DNA of 38,122 nucleotides from Blastococcus sp. CCUG 61487 (GTDB taxonomy: Bacteria; Actinomycetota; Actinomycetes; Mycobacteriales; Geodermatophilaceae): positions 1 to 38,122 of the forward strand of contig NZ_LWUA01000262.1 of the NCBI RefSeq assembly GCF_005222955.1. The letters are read 5' to 3'. Made by a program: the position numbers and the translations under genes. Below are positions 32,320 to 38,122 of this stretch, piece by piece. Each line of letters starts with the position of its first letter. Position 1 is the first letter of the stretch. The notes beneath the pieces were generated by a model. The model was not told where the DNA came from and searched no databases. It saw only the letters and a list, made by a program, of their open reading frames with translations.

Positions 32320-33219
32320 GTGACGTCGCCTGCGCAGCCCGCTCCGCCGCCGGGCTGGTACGCCGACCCGGACGGCACCCCGGGCATGGTCCGGTGGTGG
32401 AGCGGATCGGCGTGGTCCGACGTCGCGACGCCGGCCGGTCCCGGGGTCGCCGTCCAGTCCTCGCCGGTGCTGACGCCGCAGCGGCCGGCCGACCCGGCGC
32501 CCGCGCCGTGGGGGAGCGCCCCGGATCCCGCGCCGGCGCGGTCGAGCCGCCGCACCTGGCTCGTCGTCGCCGGGGTGCTGGCGACGATCGTCGCCGTCGC
32601 GCTGGCCTTCGTGATCGGTGGCGGGGGGAGCGACGTCGTCGCGGAGCGGGACCGCCCCCCTGCGGGTTCGGGCCAGCTGCCCTCCGGGCCGACGTTCCCG
32701 CCGGGCACCGTCCGGATCGTCGACGAGGCGTCGGGCATCGCGTACCCCTACCTCGGCGCCGGCTGGTCGGAGTTCGACATGGCGCTGATGTACGAGACGA
32801 TCACCGTCGCGGGCCAGTACTTCACGACCCAGGAGGTCACCCCGGCCGGCGACAGGTTCATCGCCCAGGTGACCTCCGGCCCGGTGGCCGACGGCTACGG
32901 CTGGTCGGGGCCGGGGAGCCTGGGAACCACGGTGGCGTCCCTGGCGGACAGCGTGCGCGGCAACTACTACCCGGGACCCAACGAGCGGCGGATCCTCCGC
33001 GACGAGGCGCGCACGGTCGACGGCCACGCCGCGCACCTGATCGAGTTCCAGCTCTCCTGGGACGTCGAGGGCTACGACGCGTCGGGGGAGCGGGCGGCGC
33101 TGCTGCTCGTCGACGTCGGCCGCTCCCGGCCGGCGCTGCTCTACATCTCCATCCCGAACACGCACGCCGAGCTGTACGGCGTGATCGACCGACTCCTCGA
33201 GGCCGTCGACGTCCTGTGA
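32320..33219 (+). CDS. DUF2510 membrane protein
   Basis: This 299-residue protein begins with a DUF2510 motif (PPGWYADPDGTPGMVRWWSGSAW, about residues 10-32), a Trp-rich actinobacterial domain common at the cytoplasmic face of small membrane proteins. After a Pro/Ala-rich linker comes a basic patch and one membrane segment (80-99), then an external domain of about 190 residues with no recognised motif. GTG at 32320 is leaderless behind TAGGGT at 32308-32313. The second copy of the 87-bp repeat starts 3 bases after its stop. Function unknown. Confidence 0.83.
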   Translation: MTSPAQPAPPPGWYADPDGTPGMVRWWSGSAWSDVATPAGPGVAVQSSPVLTPQRPADPAPAPWGSAPDPAPARSSRRTWLVVAGVLATIVAVALAFVIGGGGSDVVAERDRPPAGSGQLPSGPTFPPGTVRIVDEASGIAYPYLGAGWSEFDMALMYETITVAGQYFTTQEVTPAGDRFIAQVTSGPVADGYGWSGPGSLGTTVASLADSVRGNYYPGPNERRILRDEARTVDGHAAHLIEFQLSWDVEGYDASGERAALLLVDVGRSRPALLYISIPNTHAELYGVIDRLLEAVDVL

Positions 33220-33222
33220 GGG

Positions 33223-33309
33223 CGGCGATGATCAGCTCTCCTGATCGTGCGGCGTCCTCCCTCGTGGTCCACGGCGAGGGAGGGCGCCGCACCGTGAGGG
33301 AGGACGGCG
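33223..33309. repeat. 87-bp intergenic repeat, copy 2
   Basis: It aligns gap-free with 17341-17427 (13 differences in 87). The first palindrome keeps GATCAG and CTGATC arms while the 5-base centre differs. The left stem arm CCTCCCTC can pair with either of two GAGGGAGG arms (33277-33284 and 33296-33303). It sits 3 bases after the DUF2510 stop and about 50 bases before the M16 gene. Confidence 0.9.
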
Positions 33310-33348
33310 GAGCAGCCTCCTGCGGGGCGCCGTGTCCCCGCCCGCGGC

Positions 33349-33354
33349 TAGGGT
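33349..33354 (+). promoter_or_regulatory. Leaderless -10 box TAGGGT for the M16-nudC operon
   Basis: TAGGGT is followed by 7 bases and GTG at 33362, which sets the start of the first M16 gene. Confidence 0.6.
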
Positions 33355-33361
33355 CGGACCC

Positions 33362-34672
33362 GTGACGGCAGCCGGAACCGACCTCACCCTGCGGCACCCC
33401 GTCGAACGGTTCACGCTCGACAACGGCCTGCGCGTCGTCCTCGCCCCGGACCGCAGCGTGCCCGTGGTGGCGGTGAGCGTCTTCTACGACGTCGGGATGC
33501 GCAACGAGCCCGAGGGCCGCACCGGCTTCGCGCACCTCTTCGAGCACCTCATGTTCCAGGGCTCGGCGCACGTGCCGAAGATGGAGCACGCCCGCCTGGT
33601 CCAGGCCGCCGGCGGCACGTTCAACGGCTCCACCCACCAGGACTACACGAACTACTTCGAGGCCCTGCCCGCCGAGGCCCTGGAGCGCGCGCTGTTCCTC
33701 GAGGCCGACCGGATGGCCGCGCCGGCGATCACCGAGGAGAACCTCCGCAACCAGATCGACGTGGTGAAGGAGGAGATCCGGGTCAACGTGCTCAACCGGC
33801 CCTACGGCGCCTTTCCCTGGCTGCAGCTGCCGCAGGTCGCGTTCGACAGCTTCGCCAACACCCACGACGGCTACGGCTCGTTCGTCGACCTGGAGTCCTC
33901 CACCGTCGACGACGCCACCGACTTCTTCCACAAGTACTACGCCCCGGGCAACGCCGTGCTCTGCCTGGGCGGCGACCTCGACGTCGCGGAGACCGAGAAG
34001 CTGGTCCGCCGCTGGTTCGGCCCCGTCCCCGCCCGCGAGGTGCCCCCGACCGCGCAGACCGGCGAGCCGTGGCCGACGTCGGTGCGCTCGGCGGTGGTCG
34101 AGGACCGGCAGGCGCCGGCTCCGGCCGTGGCACTGGGCTGGCGGGTGCCCGACCCCGTCGCGGACTTCGACGCCTACCTCGGCAGCGTGCTGCTCGCCGA
34201 GCTGCTCAGCGAGGGCGATGCCTCGCGGCTGGAGCGCCGGCTGATCCACGACGACCGCATCGCGATCGCGCAGAGCAGCTACGTGGGCCTGTTCGGCGAC
34301 CCCTTCGACGTCCGCGACGCGACGCTGCTGACCACCCAGGTGCACCATCCGGCCGCCGTGCCGGTCGAGCGCGTCACCGCCGCGGTGCACGAGGAGATCG
34401 CCCGCGTCGCGACCGACGGCGTCGACGCCGACGAGCTGCGCCGCGTGCAGGCGCGCACCGAGGCGCAGCTGCTGCGCCAGGCCGACTCCGTGCTCGGCCG
34501 CACGCTCGCCTTCGCCGCCGCGGAGCTGATCCACGGCCGGGCGGAGCTGGCCGGGGAGCTCGCCGCCCGGCTGGCCGCGGTCACCCCGGACCAGGTGCGG
34601 ACGGCGGCCCGCGGGCTGGATCCGGGCACCGTCGCGATGCTGGAGCTGCGTCCGGCGGGAGGCTCCCGGTGA
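33362..34672 (+). CDS. M16 zinc peptidase, catalytic subunit
   Basis: This 436-residue protein belongs to the insulinase/mitochondrial processing peptidase family. The inverted zinc motif HLFEH (58-62, HxxEH) is present with a downstream acidic segment, so this is the catalytic member. Two M16 domains of about 200 residues are recognisable (FTLDNGLRVVLAPD...; then VALGWRVPDP). The peptide substrate is unknown. GTG at 33362 is leaderless. Its TGA overlaps the start of the second M16 gene (GTGA), which suggests an obligate heterodimer. Confidence 0.92.
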   Translation: MTAAGTDLTLRHPVERFTLDNGLRVVLAPDRSVPVVAVSVFYDVGMRNEPEGRTGFAHLFEHLMFQGSAHVPKMEHARLVQAAGGTFNGSTHQDYTNYFEALPAEALERALFLEADRMAAPAITEENLRNQIDVVKEEIRVNVLNRPYGAFPWLQLPQVAFDSFANTHDGYGSFVDLESSTVDDATDFFHKYYAPGNAVLCLGGDLDVAETEKLVRRWFGPVPAREVPPTAQTGEPWPTSVRSAVVEDRQAPAPAVALGWRVPDPVADFDAYLGSVLLAELLSEGDASRLERRLIHDDRIAIAQSSYVGLFGDPFDVRDATLLTTQVHHPAAVPVERVTAAVHEEIARVATDGVDADELRRVQARTEAQLLRQADSVLGRTLAFAAAELIHGRAELAGELAARLAAVTPDQVRTAARGLDPGTVAMLELRPAGGSR

Positions 34673-36030
34673 GCGCGCCCCTCGACTTCTCGCTGATCCC
34701 GCCGCTGGGCGAGCCCCGTCCCCACCCCGTACCGCCGGCCACCGAGACGACGCTGGCCGGCGGCCTGCGGGTGGTGGTCGTGCCGCGGCCGGGTGTGCCG
34801 CTGGTCGAGCTGCGGCTGCGCGTCCCGTTCGCTGCGCCCGACACGGGCTCGGCCGGGGTGCACGCTGCCCGGTCCGGCGTCCTCGCCGGTGCGGTGCTGC
34901 TCGGCACCGCGTCGCACGACCAGACCGGCCTCGCGCAGCTGCTGCAGAGCCACGGCGCCGAGATGGCGGTCTCCGCCGACAGCGACCGCTTGCTGCTGAG
35001 CACCACGCTGCTGCCCGGCGGGTTGCGCCCGGTGCTGGACGTCCTCGCGGAGCTGCTCACCTCCGCCACGTATCCCACCGACGGCGTGGAGGGCGAGCGG
35101 GGCCGGCTCGCCGAGCGGATCACCATCGCCCGCTCGCAGCCGGGAGTCATCGCGCGGGCGGCGCTCAGCGAGCGCCGCTACGCAGGCCACCCCTACGCGA
35201 TCTCGCTGCCCGAACCCGAGGACGTCGCCGCCGTCGACGCCGACGCCCTGCGCGCGCTGCACCGCGAGCGGGTGCTGCCCGCGGGCAGCTCGCTGGTGCT
35301 CGTCGGCGACCTCGACCCGGCCGCAGCCACGGACGCCGTCGCCGCGGCGCTGGCGACCTGGGCCGGTGCCGGCGCGGCCGTCGAGTCCTCGCCGGCACCC
35401 GCGCAGCACTCGCCGGTCCTCGCCCTGGTCGATCGGCCGGGCGCCGTGCAGTCCAACATCCGCCTCGGCGGCCCGGCGCCCGCCCGCACCGACCCCGACC
35501 TGCCGGCGGTGCGGCTGGCCGCGATGGTCTTCGGCGGCTACTTCTCCTCCCGCCTGGTGGAGAACATCCGCGAGCGGCGGGGCTACAGCTACAGCCCGCG
35601 CAGCGCGGTCGAGCACCTGGCCGGGGCGTCGTCCTTCCTCGTCGAGGCCGACGTCGCCACCGAGGTCACCGGCCCGGCGCTCCTGGAGACGCTCTACGAG
35701 CTCGGCCGCATGGCGCTGACCCCGGTCACCGAGGCGGAGCTCGATGCCGCCCGCCGGTACGTCCTGGGCAGCATGGCGCTGTCGACGGCGACCCACGCGG
35801 GGCTGGCCAGCACGCTCTCCGCGCTCGTGGGTGCCGGACTGCCCGCCGGCTGGCTGGCCGATCACCAGCGGGCGCTCGAGGCGGTCACCGTGGAGCAGGT
35901 GCAGGAGGTGTCCCGCCGCTACCTCGCGCCGTCCGCGCTCACCGCGGTGGTGGTGGGCGACGCCGAGCAGGTCGCGGCGTCCCTCGGCGCGCTCGGCGAC
36001 CTGACGGTGCATCGGGACGGCGGCGCATGA
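34669..36030 (+). CDS. M16 peptidase, non-catalytic subunit
   Basis: This 453-residue M16 homologue lacks the HxxEH motif: at the equivalent place the sequence reads AGVHAARSGVLAGAVLLGT. It keeps the C-terminal segment FSSRLVENIRERRGYSYSP, whose Arg and Tyr bind substrate in the non-catalytic partner of bacterial M16 heterodimers. It begins with GTG overlapping the TGA of the catalytic subunit and ends with TGA overlapping the nudC ATG. The pair should form the closed chamber typical of M16B peptidases; what it degrades is unknown. Confidence 0.92.
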   Translation: MSAPLDFSLIPPLGEPRPHPVPPATETTLAGGLRVVVVPRPGVPLVELRLRVPFAAPDTGSAGVHAARSGVLAGAVLLGTASHDQTGLAQLLQSHGAEMAVSADSDRLLLSTTLLPGGLRPVLDVLAELLTSATYPTDGVEGERGRLAERITIARSQPGVIARAALSERRYAGHPYAISLPEPEDVAAVDADALRALHRERVLPAGSSLVLVGDLDPAAATDAVAAALATWAGAGAAVESSPAPAQHSPVLALVDRPGAVQSNIRLGGPAPARTDPDLPAVRLAAMVFGGYFSSRLVENIRERRGYSYSPRSAVEHLAGASSFLVEADVATEVTGPALLETLYELGRMALTPVTEAELDAARRYVLGSMALSTATHAGLASTLSALVGAGLPAGWLADHQRALEAVTVEQVQEVSRRYLAPSALTAVVVGDAEQVAASLGALGDLTVHRDGGA

Positions 36031-36998
36031 CCGTCCCGCCCGGCGGCAGCAGCCCGGCCGACAACCCGCCGCCTCCGGGTACCGCCGAAGGCTGGCCGTC
36101 GGGCCTGCTCCCGTCGAGCGGCACGGTGCCGGTCCTCTCCCGCGTGGCCCACGACAGGGCGCACCTCGCCCGGACGCGGCCGGATCCCACCGGTGGGCGG
36201 CCCGTGCGGGTGCTCACCGTCGACCAGCACCGCGCCGTCCCCGTGGAGCAGACGCCCGACGGGACGGCGCTGATGTGGGACGAGCGGCCGGAGCTCCCGG
36301 TCGGCGCGGTCTTCCTCGGCGAGGCCGACGACGTGCCGTACGCCGCCGTCCGTGGCGAGCGGGCGCTGACGGTCAGCGGCCGCCCCGTCGACCGCTGGTC
36401 CGGCCTGCGCGAGCTCGCCACCGAGCTGGGCGACCTCGACGCCGGCCTGCTGGTCGAGGCGATCGGCATCCTGGAGTGGCACGAGCGGAACAGGTTCAGC
36501 CCGCTCACCGGGGCGCCCACGGTCATCGAACGGGCCGGCTGGGTGCAGCGCGACCCGACCACCGGGGCCGAGATCTTCCCGCGCACCGACCCCGCCGTGA
36601 TCATGCTCGTGCACGACGGCGCCGGCCGCGTCGTCCTGGGGCGGCAGGCGATCTGGCCGCCCGGCAGGTTCTCGATCCTCGCCGGCTTCGTCGAGCCCGG
36701 GGAGTCGGCGGAGGCCGCCGTCGCCCGCGAGGTCGCCGAGGAGGTGGGGCTGCGGGTCACCGACGTGCAGTACGCGGGCAGCCAGCCCTGGCCGTTCCCG
36801 CAGTCGCTCATGCTCGGCTTCGTCGCGCGTGCGGACGCCGCCGGTGAGCTGGTCCTCGATCCGCACGAGATCGAGGAGGCCCGTTGGTTCTCCCGGGAGC
36901 AACTGCTGGCCGGGGAGGGGCTGGCCGCGCTGCCACCGGCGGTCTCGATCGCCCGCAACCTCATCGACCGCTGGCTCGCGGGCGAGTTCGACGCCTAG
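36027..36998 (+). CDS. nudC: NudC-type NAD(H) pyrophosphatase
   Basis: This 323-residue enzyme hydrolyses NAD(H) to NMN(H) and AMP and in other bacteria removes NAD caps from RNA. The Nudix box GFVEPGESAEAAVAREVAEEVGL covers 220-242, and SQPWPFPQSLM, the NudC signature, follows it. The zinc-ribbon region, which in E. coli has four Cys, reads RFSPLTGAPT...GWVQRDPTTGAEIFPR without any Cys, so zinc is not bound there. ATG at 36027 overlaps the M16 TGA (ATGA). The M. tuberculosis nudC gene (Rv3199c, from memory) lies close to adnB. Confidence 0.92.
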   Translation: MTVPPGGSSPADNPPPPGTAEGWPSGLLPSSGTVPVLSRVAHDRAHLARTRPDPTGGRPVRVLTVDQHRAVPVEQTPDGTALMWDERPELPVGAVFLGEADDVPYAAVRGERALTVSGRPVDRWSGLRELATELGDLDAGLLVEAIGILEWHERNRFSPLTGAPTVIERAGWVQRDPTTGAEIFPRTDPAVIMLVHDGAGRVVLGRQAIWPPGRFSILAGFVEPGESAEAAVAREVAEEVGLRVTDVQYAGSQPWPFPQSLMLGFVARADAAGELVLDPHEIEEARWFSREQLLAGEGLAALPPAVSIARNLIDRWLAGEFDA

Positions 36999-37004
36999 CT
37001 GTAC

Positions 37005-37023
37005 CGACCAGAGACGTTGGTCG
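37005..37023 (+). terminator. Weak hairpin after nudC
   Basis: A 6-bp stem (CGACCA with TGGTCG, loop 7) lies 7 bases after the nudC stop. No T-run follows; it could be a weak terminator or part of the DNA flanking the insertion sequence. Confidence 0.35.
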
Positions 37024-37065
37024 AGGACGTGTGATCACGAGATCTGACTGAAGATCTTGTGCGAG

Positions 37066-37129
37066 GAGGACCTCCGGACGTGGAGTGGAGCTGCTGAAGG
37101 CACCCGCTCACACGAACCCGGAGGTCCTC
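37066..37129 (+). promoter_or_regulatory. Hairpin burying the transposase ribosome site
   Basis: GAGGACCTCCGG (37066-37077) is the exact reverse complement of 37118-37129, giving a 12-bp stem with a 40-base loop. The right arm contains the GGAGGT ribosome site (37120-37125) and ends directly before the GTG at 37130. Transcripts entering from outside would fold this way; a transcript starting inside the loop would not. Confidence 0.65.
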
Positions 37130-38122
37130 GTGGCCCACGCTAACGCTGCCCTGACTCCCCGCCACCGTCTCAAGCTCGCCCGCGCCGTGGTCGAGGACGG
37201 CTGGTCGATCGGCTATGCCGCGGCGGTGTTCAACGTCGCCTGGCCGACGGCGAAGAAGTGGGCTGACCGCTATCGGACCGGTGGGCCGGCGGCGATGGAG
37301 GACCGCAGCTCACGCCCGCACTCCTGCCCGCGTCGCACGCCGCGGCCGGTGGTGCGCAAAATCGTGCACCTGCGCTGGAAGAAGCGACTGGGCCCGGTCC
37401 AGATCGCCGACCGGCTCGGGCTGGCCGCCTCCACGGTGCACGCGGTACTGGTCCGCTGCCGGATCAACCGGCTGTCTCACGTCGACCGGGCCACCGGGGA
37501 GCCGATCCGCCGCTACGAACACGACCACCCCGGCGACTTGCTGCACGTAGACGTGAAGAAGCTGGGCAACATCCCCGACGGCGGCGGGCACCGCTATGTC
37601 GGCCGCGCCCAGGGTGACAAGAACCGGGCGGCCACCGCCGGCAAGCCGCGCAGCAAGCACCACGGCCCGCTGCTGGGCACCGCGTTCGTGCACACGGTGA
37701 TCGACGACCACAGCCGGGTTGCCTACGCCGAAATCCACGACGACGAGACCGCTGCCACCGCAATCGGCGTGCTCCGTCGGGCGGTGGCCTGGTTCGCCGC
37801 CCGCGGCGTGACCACCCGGCGGGTCCTCTCCGACAACGGCTCGGCCTACCGCTCCCACGCCTGGCGCGATGCCTGTCTCGAGCTGGGCATCAAGCCCAAG
37901 CGCACCCGGCCCTACCGGCCACAGACCAACGGCAAGATCGAACGGTTCCACCGCACCATGGCCGACGGCTGGGCGTTCCGAAGGATGTTCCTCAGCGAGC
38001 ACGCACGCCGCCAGGCCCTGCCTAGCTGGCTACACGAGTACAACCATCACCGGCCCCACACCGCCATCGGCAAGCACTCCCCGATCACCCGCTTGAACAA
38101 CCTCGCTGGGCAGTACACCTAG
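37130..38122 (+). CDS. IS481-family DDE transposase
   Basis: This 330-residue transposase has an N-terminal helix-turn-helix region (AALTPRHRLKLARAVVEDGW, VFNVAWPTAKKWADRYR), a second one (GPVQIADRLGLAASTVHAVL) and an rve integrase core. The DDE triad is Asp141 in LHVDVKK, Asp235 in LSDNGSAY and Glu271 in GKIERFHR, with the usual 35-residue gap between the last two. It is full length and looks active. GTG at 37130 matches the N-terminus VAHANAALTP of IS481 relatives; an in-frame GTG at 37085 would lengthen it by 15 residues. Confidence 0.93.
   Translation: MAHANAALTPRHRLKLARAVVEDGWSIGYAAAVFNVAWPTAKKWADRYRTGGPAAMEDRSSRPHSCPRRTPRPVVRKIVHLRWKKRLGPVQIADRLGLAASTVHAVLVRCRINRLSHVDRATGEPIRRYEHDHPGDLLHVDVKKLGNIPDGGGHRYVGRAQGDKNRAATAGKPRSKHHGPLLGTAFVHTVIDDHSRVAYAEIHDDETAATAIGVLRRAVAWFAARGVTTRRVLSDNGSAYRSHAWRDACLELGIKPKRTRPYRPQTNGKIERFHRTMADGWAFRRMFLSEHARRQALPSWLHEYNHHRPHTAIGKHSPITRLNNLAGQYT

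Larger units (their letters stand above)
37030..38122 (+). mobile_element. IS481-family insertion sequence, right end outside window
   Basis: The element probably begins at TGTGATCACG (37030), since IS481 members start with TGT, and it contains one DDE transposase. The transposase stop is the last base of the window, so the right inverted repeat and target duplication cannot be checked. It sits directly after nudC, where M. tuberculosis has uvrD2 (from memory). Confidence 0.7.

Noticed and set aside
34279..36012. 577-codon minus-strand frame opposite the M16 genes
   Set aside because: Antisense shadow of two well-supported M16 subunits.
1..38122. Prophage, secondary-metabolite cluster or known defence island
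   Set aside because: No phage structural genes, no large synthases and no recognised defence operon; AdnAB and the RecB-like nuclease fit housekeeping repair.

Overview
The window is very GC-rich, densely packed DNA from an actinomycete. The gene content (AdnAB helicase-nuclease, DUF3107, DUF3152, DUF6758, DUF6912, a MoeZ-type protein, a TIGR03086-like protein, an actinobacterial NudC, a lysE/lysG pair) points to Actinomycetota. The style of the leaderless promoters and the gene neighbourhood would fit Geodermatophilaceae (Blastococcus, Geodermatophilus or Modestobacter type); that family-level guess is an inference. No rRNA, tRNA, CRISPR array or prophage was recognised.

Layout. 1-3.4 kb: a broken C-terminal piece of a CpaE/MinD-like ATPase, a WS/DGAT-like acyltransferase with an altered active-site motif, a DUF6912 protein, a perfect 26-bp inverted repeat, a MaoC-type hydratase and a Nudix hydrolase. 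3.4-6.9 kb: a same-strand run of DUF6758 protein, 52-residue membrane peptide, membrane PH-domain protein, PHP phosphoesterase and a RecB-like nuclease with an Fe-S cysteine pattern. 6.8-8.4 kb: the divergent amino-acid exporter/regulator pair lysE-lysG. 8.4-10.2 kb: an MpaB-type oxygenase overlapping an alpha/beta hydrolase. 10.3-27.1 kb: a housekeeping block that matches, as I recall it, the Mycobacterium tuberculosis Rv3201c-Rv3212 neighbourhood: PQQ-propeller protein, DEAD-box RNA helicase, ferritin-like protein, DUF3107, TetR regulator, alpha/beta hydrolase, DUF3152 metalloprotease, MoeZ, TIGR03086-like protein, alkyltransferase-like protein, a GT51 transglycosylase, then adnA and adnB. 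27.2-30.1 kb: a VOC protein and a minus-strand group of epoxide hydrolase, tiny ORF, frameshifted hydrolase-adenylate cyclase and a 55-residue lipoprotein. 30.1-33.2 kb: M20 peptidase, PrmC-like methyltransferase, DUF2510 protein. 33.4-37.0 kb: an overlapping operon of two M16 peptidase subunits and NudC. 37.0 kb to the end: an IS481-family insertion sequence that runs off the window.

How it works together. The largest theme is genome maintenance: AdnA/AdnB, an alkyltransferase-like protein, a RecB-like nuclease and a PHP phosphoesterase. Around it sit RNA metabolism (DEAD-box helicase, NudC), sulfur transfer (MoeZ) and proteolysis (M16 pair, M20, DUF3152). Many genes start directly after a TANNNT -10 box with 6-8 bases between box and start codon, so leaderless transcription appears common; I used this to choose several starts.

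Most unusual points: (1) an 87-bp intergenic repeat present twice at gap-free 85% identity, each copy just after a stop codon, with a conserved palindrome and a stem whose left arm can pair with either of two right arms; (2) a perfect 26-bp inverted repeat at 2314-2371; (3) three separate places where one missing base would restore a conserved protein (about 140, 11530 and 28830), meaning real pseudogenes, assembly errors or recoding; (4) a hairpin that buries the transposase ribosome-binding site in the IS481 element; (5) a 55-residue lipoprotein translationally coupled to the cyclase gene. I did not find a clear new defence or biosynthetic system; the 87-bp repeat is the best candidate for something undescribed.
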